Shown here piece by piece: positions 52,956-61,386 of a DNA stretch of 64,000 nt. A model generated the notes under the pieces. The model ran no database searches, was not told the origin of the DNA, and saw only the letters and a list, made by a program, of their open reading frames with translations. The stretch comes from Nocardiopsis flavescens (GTDB lineage: Bacteria > Actinomycetota > Actinomycetes > Streptosporangiales > Streptosporangiaceae), in the NCBI RefSeq assembly GCF_900141985.1, contig NZ_FQZK01000012.1, positions 62,001 through 126,000 of the forward strand, given 5' to 3'. The translations under genes were made by a program, and so were the position numbers. Each line of letters begins with the position of its first letter. The first letter of the stretch is position 1.

Positions 52956-53801
52956 ATGAGGTTTCGACACCGCCGCGTCGCCGCGGCGGCAGCGCTGGCC
53001 GCCGCCGCGGTGTTCGGGCTGCCCGCCTGCTCGGCGGTGCTGGGCGGGGAGGAGTCGCTGGTCGACGCCGACTCGCTCACCGTGGGAGTCAAGTCCGACC
53101 AGCCCGGCCTGGGGCTGGAGACGGAGGCGGGCAGCGGCGAGTTCGAGGGCTTCGACGTCGACGTGGCCCTGTACATCGCGGAGCGGCTCGGGGTGGCCCC
53201 GGAGAACGTCGATTTCGTGGCGGTCACCTCGGCCGAGCGCGAGGAGAAGCTGATCAGCGGCGAGGTGGACATGGTCGTGGCGACCTACTCCATCACCCCC
53301 GCGCGAAGGACCCAGGTGACGTTCGGCGGCCCCTACTACGTGGCCAAGCAGGACGTGCTGGTGCGCGCCGACGCCACCGGCATCCAGGGCGTGCGCGACC
53401 TGGAGGGCCTGTCGGTGTGCCAGGGGGCGGGCTCCAACTCGGCGGCCCGCATCACCGAGGGCCTGGGGATCCCGGTGGAGGAGGTGGAGGGGGAGACCTA
53501 CAGCGACTGCATCGAGCGGCTCAGCTCGGGCCGCGTCGACGCCGTCTCCACCGACAACCTGATCCTGGCCGGGTTCCTGGCCCAGAGCCCCGGGGCGTTC
53601 CGCTTCGTCAACAACCCGTTCACCGACGAGAAGTACGGTGTGGGGCTGCCCTACGGGGACATCGAGGCCTGCGAGGCGGTCAACAACGCGATCAGCCGCA
53701 TGTACCAGGAGGGCGACGCCACCGAGATGCTCGACCGCTGGTTCGGTGAGACCGACCTGGAGATGGTGTACAGCGTGCCCCAGTTCGAGGGGTGCGACTG
53801 A
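52956..53801 (+). CDS. glnH: GlnH-type amino-acid-binding lipoprotein
   Basis: A 281-residue solute-binding protein of the glutamate/glutamine cluster. The signal peptide ends in the lipobox LPAC, with the lipid-bearing Cys near residue 25. The mature protein has the PBP type-2 fold: SLTVGVKSDQPGLGLE, EGFDVDVALYIAERLG, DMVVATYSITPARRTQVTF, and GGPYYVAKQDVLV. In mycobacteria GlnH binds Asp/Glu (and weaker Asn/Gln) and triggers PknG through GlnX. No ABC permease or ATPase gene is adjacent, in line with a sensor rather than a transporter. The start ATG 52956 follows AGAAGGA. Confidence 0.88.
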   Translation: MRFRHRRVAAAAALAAAAVFGLPACSAVLGGEESLVDADSLTVGVKSDQPGLGLETEAGSGEFEGFDVDVALYIAERLGVAPENVDFVAVTSAEREEKLISGEVDMVVATYSITPARRTQVTFGGPYYVAKQDVLVRADATGIQGVRDLEGLSVCQGAGSNSAARITEGLGIPVEEVEGETYSDCIERLSSGRVDAVSTDNLILAGFLAQSPGAFRFVNNPFTDEKYGVGLPYGDIEACEAVNNAISRMYQEGDATEMLDRWFGETDLEMVYSVPQFEGCD

Positions 53802-53812
53802 TCCCCGCGGGC

Positions 53813-53843
53813 CCGGTGGGAGCGGCGGTGCCGCTCCCACCGG
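53813..53843 (+). terminator. Terminator closing the PknG operon
   Basis: CCGGTGGGAGCGG (53813-53825) pairs perfectly with CCGCTCCCACCGG (53831-53843) around a 5-base loop. It marks the end of the seven-gene operon. Confidence 0.85.
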
Positions 53844-53951
53844 TGTGTCCGCGGGACTCGGCGGCGGTCGTCCGGTGGTGGCCCGCCGGGGGGATATGGC
53901 AGATACTGACCCCTATGTAAGGCAATGGGGGTCCAGGATGGGAGTTGTCCG

Positions 53952-54266
53952 TTGACCATCGTCGAGTTCCTGAGCGCGCGCCTGGACGAGGACGAACGCG
54001 CGTCGAAGGCCGTACCCGTGGGAGCACGCGGCCGGGACCGGGCGCTGGCCGAGGTCTCCGCCAAGCGCAAGATCGTCGAGGGGTACACCCGGGCGCACCA
54101 CGCCAGCATGCGCAGCCTCCAGCCCACGCTCGCCGGGGCCGCCCCGGGGCCCACCCGGCAGGGCGAGGACCCCTGGTCCGAGCTGCTGGCCTGGCGGCTG
54201 GCCGTCAAGTACCTCGCCGCCGTCTACCGGGCCCACCCCCAGTACGACCGCTCCTGGGAGGACTGA
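53952..54266 (+). CDS. DUF6221 family small protein
   Basis: A 104-residue protein resembling the DUF6221 family: IVEFLSARLDEDERASKA at the N-terminus, a central RALAEVSAKRKIVEGYTRAH helix and a C-terminal YLAAVYRAHPQYDRSWED (family proteins end in HPDY.W). The start is taken as TTG 53952 (MTIVEF, preceded by GGATGGGAG); ATG 53925 is an alternative. The family is frequent in actinobacteria, often near phage or mobile regions, and has no known function. It is separated from glnH by a strong terminator, so it is an independent unit. Confidence 0.7.
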   Translation: MTIVEFLSARLDEDERASKAVPVGARGRDRALAEVSAKRKIVEGYTRAHHASMRSLQPTLAGAAPGPTRQGEDPWSELLAWRLAVKYLAAVYRAHPQYDRSWED

Positions 54267-54291
54267 GCGGCGGGGCCGGGGCCGCGCGCCG

Positions 54292-54987
54292 TCAGGACGG
54301 CGCCAGACCCGGCAGCGCCGCCACGGCCTCCACCAGGTCGGCCCCCGCCGCGTCGGGGGCGCCGAACACCTCGGGGAAGCGCCCCTCCAGGTGCGCCGAC
54401 CACCCCGTGACCAGGCCCGCCCTGGCCGCCCCCGCCACGTCCCAGCCGTGCGCCGTCACCAGGGCGAGCCGCCCCGGGACCACGCCCAGGGAGCGGGCCG
54501 CCGCCCGGTAGGCCTCCGGGGACGGCTTCCACGCCCGGCCCGGACCGCCGCCCAGGACGCCGTCCACCAGGCCCCCCAGCCCGGCCCGCTCCACCAGCTC
54601 CAGGGTGGCCGCCGGTCCCGCGTTGCCGAACAGCACCGCCCGCGATCCCGCCGTGCGCACCGCCGCCAGCGCCGCGGACGCCTCCCGGCGCGGCTCCAGC
54701 TCCGACAGCCCGTCCACGATCGTGTCCTCCGCGGCCGGGGCGATCTGGTGGCCGGTGACGTCGCGCAGCGCGCCGCGCACCGCGTCCTCGAAGGACCGCC
54801 CGCCCCCCACCAGCGCCAGGGCGAACACGTCCCGCGCCAGGTGGTCGGCCCAGCGGCCCATCAGGACCCGGGGGATGCCCGCCTCCCGGAACCGCCACTC
54901 CAGCGGGGCCAGGGGGAACAGGGTGTCGAGGACGTCGAAGGCGACCACGGCCGGACGCGCGGCCCGGCCCGGGGGGACAGGGGACAT
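54292..54987 (-). CDS. HAD-family hydrolase (haloacid dehalogenase type II-like)
   Basis: A 231-residue HAD hydrolase. Motif I is AFDVLDTLFPL (nucleophile Asp in FDVLDTL), motif II VLFGNAG (Asn instead of Ser/Thr), motif III Lys in WKPSPEAY, and motif IV ALVTAHGWDVAGAARAG. The AHxWDxxGA and WKPxxxxY elements are the L-2-haloacid dehalogenase signature. ATG 54987 begins MSPVPPGRAARPAVVAFD. Substrate could be haloacids or phosphorylated metabolites. It lies downstream of idi on the same strand, with a 161-base gap. Confidence 0.85.
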   Translation of the reverse strand: MSPVPPGRAARPAVVAFDVLDTLFPLAPLEWRFREAGIPRVLMGRWADHLARDVFALALVGGGRSFEDAVRGALRDVTGHQIAPAAEDTIVDGLSELEPRREASAALAAVRTAGSRAVLFGNAGPAATLELVERAGLGGLVDGVLGGGPGRAWKPSPEAYRAAARSLGVVPGRLALVTAHGWDVAGAARAGLVTGWSAHLEGRFPEVFGAPDAAGADLVEAVAALPGLAPS

Positions 54988-55141
54988 CGGTGCGACTCCA
55001 GGGGGGAGGAGGGACGTGCCGCCCGGAGTCCTACCCCGTTCCCGCGGTCCCCTCGCGCCGTCGGCCGGGGCCGGTCGCGGCCGGACCCGGCCGGTCGGGA
55101 CCGGCCCGGCGCCGGAGGGGGCGACGGCCGTCCGGACCGGG

Positions 55142-55160
55142 GACCGGCTCAGAGCCGGTC
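55142..55160 (-). terminator. Palindrome at the 3' end of idi
   Basis: GACCGGCTCAGAGCCGGTC is a near-perfect palindrome that overlaps the idi stop codon; it may end the idi transcript. There is no T-run. Confidence 0.45.
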
Positions 55161-55685
55161 GAGGAGGGGGACCTGCTCCACCGCCCACGGGCTGAGCAGC
55201 CACGGGGTGCGTGCGGCCACCGCCACCAGGTCCTCCCACTCCGCCCATGCGTACTCGGCGACCTCCGCCGGGTCCGGCTCCGGGACGCCCTCGGCGCGGG
55301 CCCAGAACACCGGGCAGAACTCGTTCTCCACGACGCCCTCGGCCGACACCGCCCGGTACCGGAAGTCCGGCAGTGCCGGGCGCACCTCGGACAGGGACAG
55401 GCCCAGCTCCTGCTCCGCCCGGCGGCGCACCGCCTCCTCCAGGCCCTCGCCCGGGGCCGGGTGGCCGCAGCAGCTGTTCGTCCACACCCCCGGCCAGGTC
55501 GTCTTGCCCAGGGCGCGGCGGGTGAGCAGGACGCGCCCCGCACCGTCCCGGACGTAGCAGGAGAACGCCAGGTGCAACGGGGTGTCGGCCGTGTGCACCT
55601 CCGCCTTGTCCGCCGTGCCCACCGGCCGGTGGTCGTCGTCGAGCAGGACCACGAACTCGCGCCCGGTGGCCGTCGGTCGTATCAC
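55149..55685 (-). CDS. idi: Isopentenyl-diphosphate delta-isomerase, type I
   Basis: A 178-residue Nudix-fold enzyme that interconverts IPP and DMAPP in isoprenoid synthesis. The catalytic Cys is in TNSCCGHPAPGE (NSxCGHP), and the catalytic Glu and metal ligands are in VVENEFCPVFWAR; the N-terminal substrate region is GTADKAEVHTADTPLHLAFS. Length agrees with the family (~180). The start is ATG 55685, 137 bases from the divergent SDR gene. There are no other isoprenoid genes nearby. Confidence 0.95.
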   Translation of the reverse strand: MIRPTATGREFVVLLDDDHRPVGTADKAEVHTADTPLHLAFSCYVRDGAGRVLLTRRALGKTTWPGVWTNSCCGHPAPGEGLEEAVRRRAEQELGLSLSEVRPALPDFRYRAVSAEGVVENEFCPVFWARAEGVPEPDPAEVAEYAWAEWEDLVAVAARTPWLLSPWAVEQVPLLDRL

Positions 55686-55822
55686 TGGACTCCCCCTACC
55701 CGCGGGACACCCCGCTTCACCTGTGTCCTTCCATGGTCACCCGTACCGGGCACCGTTTCGTGCGCATAAGGTTCCTCTGGGCGAAGAGTCGCGCCCGGCA
55801 GGACGTCCAGTGGAGTGAGCGG

Positions 55823-57280
55823 ATGACGGAGACGAACACGGTGGCCGCCGAGGAGACCGGGTCCATCGACCCCGAGCAGATGCGGGTGTGCCTGGACGTG
55901 ATCGCCAGGGTCGGGTCCCTGCCCGGGGACCACCCCGATTCCCGTGTCCTCCAGCGGGCCAGCGCCAAGCTGTTCAAGGCCGTCAAGGAGAACCGCCGCC
56001 GGGAGCGCCGCAGGGCCCGCCGGGAGCACGACGACGCCGTGTTCGCCGCGACCGCCACCGCGGCGCCCGACCGCATCGACGACGAGACCAACGGGCGGAT
56101 GCTCACCAGCACCTCCACCGGCGAGCTGGCCGGGGTACTGCGCAAGGCGCGCGCGTGCTACATCTGCAAGCAGAGGTACCGCGAGGTCGACGCGTTCTAC
56201 CACCAGCTGTGCCCGGGCTGCGCCGCATTCAACAGGGAGCGCCGCCACGCCCGCACCGACCTCTCCGGAAGGCGCGCCCTGCTCACCGGCGGCCGGGCCA
56301 AGATCGGCATGTACATCGCGCTGCGGCTGCTGCGCGACGGGGCGCACACCACCGTCACCACCCGCTTCCCCAACGACGCCGTCCGCCGCTTCGCCGCGAT
56401 GCCCGACAGCGGCGACTGGATGCACCGGCTCCGGGTCGTCGGGATCGACCTGCGCGACCCCGCCCAGGTGCTGCGCCTGGCCGACGAGGTGGCCTCCGCC
56501 GGGCCGCTCGACATCCTCATCAACAACGCCGCCCAGACGGTGCGCCGGTCCCCGGCCTCCTACGGCCCGCTCATCGAGGCCGAGGCGCACCCGCTGACCG
56601 GCGACCGGCTGCCGCGCCCGCTGGTCCTGGGCGGGGTGGGGTCGCTGGCCCTGGAGGCCTCCGACGCCCTGGACCGCAACGCCCTCACCCCGGAGATGCT
56701 CACCTCGCTGGCGCTGACCACCGGGTCCGCGTCGCTGGAGCGGGTCCGGGCGGGCACCGCCGTCGACGCCGGGGGGCTGCTGCCCGACCTGGCCGCGGAC
56801 AACAGCTGGACGGACCGGGTCGGCGCCATCGAGCCCGTCGAGATGCTCGAAGTGCAGCTGTGCAACGTGACCGCGCCGTTCATGCTGGTGGACCGGCTGC
56901 GCCCGGCGCTGGCGGCCTCGCCCGCGCGGCGCACCTACATCGTCAACGTGTCCGCCATGGAGGGGGTGTTCGGCCGCGGCTACAAGGGGCCCGGCCACCC
57001 GCACACCAACATGGCCAAGGCCGCGCTCAACATGCTCACCCGGACCAGCGCGGAGGAGATGCTGGAGACCGACGGCATCCTCATGACCAGTGTGGACACC
57101 GGGTGGATCACCGACGAGCGGCCCCACCCGGACAAGGAGAGGATGGCCGAGGAGGGCTTCCACGCGCCCCTGGACCTGGAGGACGGGGCGGCGCGCGTGT
57201 ACGACCCCATCGTCCGCGGTGAGGACGGCGAGGACCTGTACGGCTGCTTCCTCAAGGACTACGCCCCCGCCAACTGGTGA
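55823..57280 (+). CDS. Zinc-finger SDR-family protein lacking the catalytic Tyr
   Basis: A 485-residue protein. An N-terminal helical, very basic region (ENRRRERRRARREHDDAVF) is followed by a CxxC...CxxC zinc finger (C112/C115/C130/C133: CYICKQRY and LCPGCAAFN), then a Rossmann SDR domain (~145-470). TGGRAKIGMYIALRLLRDGA is the cofactor loop and NNAAQT is intact. The normal Y-x-x-x-K is T395-N-M-A-K399, so the catalytic Tyr is a Thr. A Ser-containing strand (VNVSAMEGVFGRG) precedes it. Zinc finger plus SDR suggests a specialised, perhaps non-redox, role. Start ATG 55823. Divergent from idi. Confidence 0.8.
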   Translation: MTETNTVAAEETGSIDPEQMRVCLDVIARVGSLPGDHPDSRVLQRASAKLFKAVKENRRRERRRARREHDDAVFAATATAAPDRIDDETNGRMLTSTSTGELAGVLRKARACYICKQRYREVDAFYHQLCPGCAAFNRERRHARTDLSGRRALLTGGRAKIGMYIALRLLRDGAHTTVTTRFPNDAVRRFAAMPDSGDWMHRLRVVGIDLRDPAQVLRLADEVASAGPLDILINNAAQTVRRSPASYGPLIEAEAHPLTGDRLPRPLVLGGVGSLALEASDALDRNALTPEMLTSLALTTGSASLERVRAGTAVDAGGLLPDLAADNSWTDRVGAIEPVEMLEVQLCNVTAPFMLVDRLRPALAASPARRTYIVNVSAMEGVFGRGYKGPGHPHTNMAKAALNMLTRTSAEEMLETDGILMTSVDTGWITDERPHPDKERMAEEGFHAPLDLEDGAARVYDPIVRGEDGEDLYGCFLKDYAPANW

Positions 57281-57308
57281 CCTGGCCGCCCCGCGCGGCA
57301 CATGGTCC

Positions 57309-57547
57309 GGTGTCCGTCCGGGGCACGGCCCGCCTGTGGGCCCGGCACCCGGGCCCGCGCCGTCCGTCGGCCTCGGGCGGCGCGCCGCGCCCGCCCGGGC
57401 CCGTCCTACGTGGCGCATGATCCCCGGCCCGTTCCGGCTGGTGACCGGGCGCGTCCCGCGTGGCGCCCGGTCGGGTGTCCGTCCGGGGTGCGGTGCCCGC
57501 CTGTGGGCCCGGCACCCGGGCCCGCGCCGTCCGTCGGCCTCGGGCGG
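57309..57547. repeat. Long imperfect direct repeat between SDR and response regulator genes
   Basis: Two copies of a ~73-base unit (57309-57380 and 57474-57547), with a 50-base stretch identical in both (57331-57380 and 57498-57547), separated by 167 bases. The second copy ends just before the stop codon of the convergent response-regulator gene. Confidence 0.85.
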
Positions 57548-57549
57548 GT

Positions 57550-58188
57550 TCACCGCACGTGGCCGTTGCGGAAGGCCCAGGCGACCAGCTCGGTGCGGTT
57601 GCGGGTGCCCAGCTTGGTCTGGATGCTCGCCAGGTGGGTCTTGACCGTGCTCACCGTGACGTGCAGTGCCGCGGCGATCTCGGTGTTGGTCCGGCCCAGC
57701 GCCACCGTCCGGGCGATCTCCAGCTCCCGGGGGGTCAGCCCGCCGTCCTCCGGGACCCGCACCGGGCGGCCCCCGGAGGCGAAGTGCCGGATCAGCCGGA
57801 CGGTGATCTCCGGGGATATCAGCGCGTCCCCCCGGACCGCGGCCCGCACCGCCTCCACCAGCAGCGCGGCCCCGGCGTCCTTGAGTAGGAAGCCGACGGC
57901 GCCCGAGGACAGCGCCGCGTTGACGTACTCGTCCAGGTCGAACGTGGTCACCACGACCACCCTGACCGGGTCGGCGGCCAGCCGCCGGGTGGCCTCCAGA
58001 CCGTCGATCCCCGGCATGCGGATGTCCATGAGGACGACGTCGGGGCGCAGCTCCCGGGCGAGCCGCACCGCCTCCAGGCCGTCCCCGGTCTCGCCGACCA
58101 CCTCGATGTCGCCCTCGGCCTCCAACATGTAGCGGAACCCCGTCCGCACCATCTGCTGGTCATCGGCCAGCAGGACCCTGATCGCCAT
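57550..58188 (-). CDS. LuxR-type (NarL-family) response regulator
   Basis: A 212-residue regulator with receiver domain (acidic pair D9-D10, phospho-acceptor Asp55 in LMDIRMP, VVVTTFDLDEYV, FLLKDAGA) and a C-terminal LuxR helix-turn-helix (LTPRELEIARTVALGRTNTE, VSTVKTHLASIQTKLG). It starts at ATG 58188, 21 bases after the histidine-kinase stop, and so is the second gene of that leftward pair. It should be phosphorylated by the kinase. Targets are unknown. Confidence 0.93.
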   Translation of the reverse strand: MAIRVLLADDQQMVRTGFRYMLEAEGDIEVVGETGDGLEAVRLARELRPDVVLMDIRMPGIDGLEATRRLAADPVRVVVVTTFDLDEYVNAALSSGAVGFLLKDAGAALLVEAVRAAVRGDALISPEITVRLIRHFASGGRPVRVPEDGGLTPRELEIARTVALGRTNTEIAAALHVTVSTVKTHLASIQTKLGTRNRTELVAWAFRNGHVR

Positions 58189-58209
58189 TCGGCACCCCCG
58201 TTCCCACCC

Positions 58210-59421
58210 TCAACTGTGCCCGGTCCGGGGGCGGCCGGGAGGTTGTCCACAGGGCTTTTCCGGGAGGCGGACGCGCACCTCCCAGCCGTCGGCGCCCGGA
58301 CCCGCCGCCAGCTCCCCGCCGAGCAGCCGGGCCCGCTCCTCCATGCCCACCAGCCCGTAGCCGCCCGAGCCGGCCGACCCGCGGCCGTCGTCGAGCACCG
58401 ACATGCGCACGCCCTCCCCGGCCGCGGACTCGACCTCCACCGAGACCCGGGTGGCGCCGCGCGCGTGGCGCCGGGCGTTGGTGACCGCCTCCTGGGCGAT
58501 CCGCACCAGGGCGGTGCCCACCTCGGGCGCCAGCCCGGACAGGGAGCCCTCCACCCGCACGGCCACCTCCAGGCCGCCCGAGGCGCCCGCGAGCCGGGCC
58601 AGGCCCTCCCGGGCGTCGGACTCCGGCGGCGCCTCGTCCGGCTCCCTCAGCCGCGACACCAGGGAGCGCATGGCCTCCAGGGCGCGCGCCCCGGCCGCCT
58701 CGATCTCCGGCAGCGCGCGGACCGCCGCCTCGGGACGCGTGTCGGCGATCCGGCGCAGCGCCTGCGCCTGCACGACGATGCCCGTGACCTCGTGGGCCAC
58801 CACGTCGTGCAGGTCGCGGGCGACCGCCAGCCGCTCCTGGGCGCGCGCCCGTTCCACGTGGTACTCGCGCTGGTGGCGGCGCCACCGCAGGTAGAACCCG
58901 GGGGCCAGGCCCACCGCGAGCAGCAGCAGGGCCGGGGTGAGGGACTGGCCCACCCCCTCCCGCAGCGGGTCGGAGGCGGCGGCCAGGAAGGCCGCCGCCG
59001 ACACCGCCCCGATCCACCGGGCGTCGCAGCGCAGCGCGGTCACGGCCAGGGCGAGCGCCAGGGCGCAGGCCTCGGAGACCGCCACGGGGTAGCCGAAGAT
59101 CCCCTTGGGCAGCGGCCACAGCGCCAGTGAGGAGGCCGCCACCACCAGCGGCGCGGCCAGCGCCGCCGCCCCGGTGGCCGCGGTCCGGGCCCGCGGGTGC
59201 AGCGCCAGCAGCACCAGCGCCCCCGCCGCCGCCCCCGAGGCGGCGGGCAGCCAGTCCCACGGCCCGTGCGGCGGCCCCGGCCACGCCGCGGCGGCCCGCC
59301 CGCTGCGCACGGTCAGCAGGTCCCCGGCCACGGCCAGCGCGAACGCGAGTGCCGCGCCTCCCCAGAGGATCCGCTCCCCCGGAGGTCCGCTGAGCGCCTC
59401 GACGATCCTGTTCAGCCCCAT
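58210..59421 (-). CDS. Membrane sensor histidine kinase (HisKA_3 type)
   Basis: A 403-residue kinase with about five or six membrane helices in the first ~180 residues, then HisKA_3 with LHDVVAHEVTGIVVQAQALR and His205, and a HATPase domain (RIAQEAVTNARRHARGATRV, then GGYGLVGMEERARLLGG). It is the cognate kinase for the response regulator 21 bases downstream. The start ATG 59421 is favoured because GAGG lies close upstream; TTG 59430 is the longer alternative. The signal is unknown. The two-component pairs at 31589 and 57550 are of the same type but are not near-identical copies. Confidence 0.9.
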   Translation of the reverse strand: MGLNRIVEALSGPPGERILWGGAALAFALAVAGDLLTVRSGRAAAAWPGPPHGPWDWLPAASGAAAGALVLLALHPRARTAATGAAALAAPLVVAASSLALWPLPKGIFGYPVAVSEACALALALAVTALRCDARWIGAVSAAAFLAAASDPLREGVGQSLTPALLLLAVGLAPGFYLRWRRHQREYHVERARAQERLAVARDLHDVVAHEVTGIVVQAQALRRIADTRPEAAVRALPEIEAAGARALEAMRSLVSRLREPDEAPPESDAREGLARLAGASGGLEVAVRVEGSLSGLAPEVGTALVRIAQEAVTNARRHARGATRVSVEVESAAGEGVRMSVLDDGRGSAGSGGYGLVGMEERARLLGGELAAGPGADGWEVRVRLPEKPCGQPPGRPRTGHS

Positions 59422-59699
59422 GGGCCTCAACCCTAGGCCGCGCTCCTCCGCTTATCCCTCCCCCGAAAGGACGAGGCCGCGGACCGGCCTTTCAGCCGAT
59501 ACCGGCGAAGCCCCCGGCGGCCACCCTGGAAAGGGTCGGCGCGCTGTGCGCCGACGGACACCGCCGCGCCGGACGGGACCGGGCGCTCGGGCGCCCCCCG
59601 TGGACGGGCGGCCCCGGGACACGGCCGCCGGGCGCGGCGGCACCACCACCGGCACCCCGCGCGGGTGCGGCGGTCCGGAACGGCGACGAGGGGGATCCG

Positions 59700-60929
59700 A
59701 TGGCGGGGGAGCCGATGGCGGAGACGGTGCGGGCCGGGGAGGTGCGGGCGCCCGCCGCGGCGGGGGGCCCGCCCGCGGCGCGGCGGAGGGTGGAGTTCCT
59801 CGACGTCGCGCGGGCGCTGGCGATGGTCGGCGTGGTCCTGATGAACGTCACCGCCGTCGTCTTCTCGGCCGAGAGTGCCGGGACGCGGCCGATGGACACC
59901 GCGGTGTCGGTCGTCGACGGCGCCCTGTCGCTGCTCATGTCGGGCAAGGCCAGGGCCATGCTCATGGTGCTGCTCGGCATCGGGGCGGTCCTGGCGTGGC
60001 GGGCGGCGGACGGGCGCGGGGAGCGGCCGTTCGCCCTGATGCTGCGCCGGTACGCCGCCCTCGGCCTGCTGTTCGGCCTGCCGCACCTGCTGGTGTTCTC
60101 CGGGGACATCCTCACGCACTACTCCATCACCGCCCTGGTGCTCGCCCCGCTGATGCCGGTGCTGCTGTCCGGGGGCCGGTGGAGGCCGCTCGCGGTCGCG
60201 GCGGCCTGCTTCGCGGCGGCGCCGTTCGTCGAGTACGCGGTGCCGGTGCCGGGCGAGTGGTCCGCCCTGCTCCTCCTGGTGCCGCAGACCCTCGGGTTCT
60301 TCTGCGCGGGCGTCTGGCTGGCGCGGCGGCCCGAGCTGGACCCCGGCCGGGACGGGGAGCCCTCACGGCTTCCCGCGGCCATGGTCTGGACCGGCCTGAT
60401 CGGGCAGGTCCTGGGGATCGCCGCGCTGTTCGCCTCGGACCTGCTGTTCCCCCGGGAGTTCGGTCCCGACGGTGTGCCGGTGCTGGGTCCCGACGGGACG
60501 CCCGTGACGGCGCCCGGGGCCGAACTGCTCACCTCGGTCTTCGCGACCCTGTCGGGCCTCGGCGGGGCCCTGTTCTACCTGGGACTGGTGTGGTGGCTGA
60601 TGCGCAGGAGGCGCGGTGCCGCGCGGGTCCTGGGCGGGCTCGCCCCGCTGGGGCGGATGACGCTCACCGTGTACCTGGGCAGTACGGCGGTGTTCCTGCT
60701 GGTCATGGGCCCCTGGGAGACACAGGTCCCCATGCTCGCCCAGTACGCGCTGGCCGCCGTGTACTTCGCGGTGATGCTGGTGTTCGCCCGCCTGTGGTCG
60801 GCCCGGTTCCGCTACGGTCCGCTGGAGTGGGTGTGGCGCATGCTCGTCCACCTGCGTCCCCTGCCCCTGCGCCGCCGACCACGAGCGGTCCGGGCCGGCG
60901 CACCCGCCGGACCGGACACGGTGCCCTGA
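59700..60929 (+). CDS. DUF418 (YeiB-like) membrane protein
   Basis: A 409-residue protein with ~10 membrane helices. The N-terminus VEFLDVARALAMVGVVLMN, and the C-terminal VLGGLAPLGRMTLTVYLGST (the DUF418 motif: GRMxLTxYL) are typical of the YeiB/acyltransferase-3-related group, whose members may be membrane acyltransferases. The segment around residue 245-275 contains FGPDGVPVLGPDGTPVTAPG, a short repeat-like loop. The first ~25 residues are low-complexity. ATG 59700 follows AGGGGGAT. Function unknown. Confidence 0.85.
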   Translation: MAGEPMAETVRAGEVRAPAAAGGPPAARRRVEFLDVARALAMVGVVLMNVTAVVFSAESAGTRPMDTAVSVVDGALSLLMSGKARAMLMVLLGIGAVLAWRAADGRGERPFALMLRRYAALGLLFGLPHLLVFSGDILTHYSITALVLAPLMPVLLSGGRWRPLAVAAACFAAAPFVEYAVPVPGEWSALLLLVPQTLGFFCAGVWLARRPELDPGRDGEPSRLPAAMVWTGLIGQVLGIAALFASDLLFPREFGPDGVPVLGPDGTPVTAPGAELLTSVFATLSGLGGALFYLGLVWWLMRRRRGAARVLGGLAPLGRMTLTVYLGSTAVFLLVMGPWETQVPMLAQYALAAVYFAVMLVFARLWSARFRYGPLEWVWRMLVHLRPLPLRRRPRAVRAGAPAGPDTVP

Positions 60930-60960
60930 CCACGGGTTCGCCCCGGGTTCACGCTCGGCC

Positions 60961-60990
60961 GCTGCCGCTGCCGCTGCCGCTGCCGCTGCC
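60961..60990. repeat. Hexanucleotide simple repeat
   Basis: GCTGCC repeated five times in the gap between the DUF418 gene and the MoaD-like gene. Confidence 0.8.
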
Positions 60991-61100
60991 GCCGTCCGCG
61001 GCGGCGGGGCACCCGCCCGTGGCCCGCCGGACCCGCGGGCGGGCGCGGCGGACCGCGCGGGTCGGAGCCGCTGCGTGTCCGCGGTACCGGTGCGCCGGGG

Positions 61101-61385
61101 TCAGCCCCCGGCCACGGAGGGCAGGATGCGGATGTCGGAGCCCGCGGGCACCGGGGTGTCCAGCCCGTCGAGGGCCCGGCACTCCTCGGCGTCCACGAAC
61201 ACGTTGACGTACCGGCGCAGGCGGCCCTGCTCGTCGCGGATGCGCCGGTCCAGGCCGGGGTGCTCGGACACCAGCCGGTCCAGCACGTCGCGCAGCACCG
61301 CGGCCGGGCCGACGTCCACGGGCAGGTGGGCGGCGTCCCCGGCGTCCGCCCGCAGCAGACCGGGAAGGTGGACCGTCACACTCAT
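61101..61385 (-). CDS. MoaD/ThiS-like ubiquitin-fold protein
   Basis: A 94-residue beta-grasp protein ending in the di-glycine ILPSVAGG, which in MoaD/ThiS/SAMP proteins is adenylated and carries sulfur or is joined to other proteins. The segment VLDRLVSEHPGLDRRIRD, then YVNVFVDAEE and GLDTPVPAGSDIRILP fits the family. It begins 1 base after the stop of the BNR-repeat gene, on the same strand, so the two are translationally linked. No moaE, thiG or E1-like gene is nearby; a role in cofactor sulfur transfer or protein modification is possible. Confidence 0.85.
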   Translation of the reverse strand: MSVTVHLPGLLRADAGDAAHLPVDVGPAAVLRDVLDRLVSEHPGLDRRIRDEQGRLRRYVNVFVDAEECRALDGLDTPVPAGSDIRILPSVAGG

Positions 61386-61386
61386 C

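Noticed and set aside
43796..53801. Operon considered as a tellurite-resistance (Ter) system
   Set aside because: VWA, PP2C and kinase are present, but there are no TerD/TerZ/TerC genes and the kinase is clearly PknG-type next to GlnX/GlnH.
60961..60990. GCTGCC repeats considered as a CRISPR-like or functional array
   Set aside because: Only a 30-base simple repeat without spacers; typical GC-rich slippage sequence.
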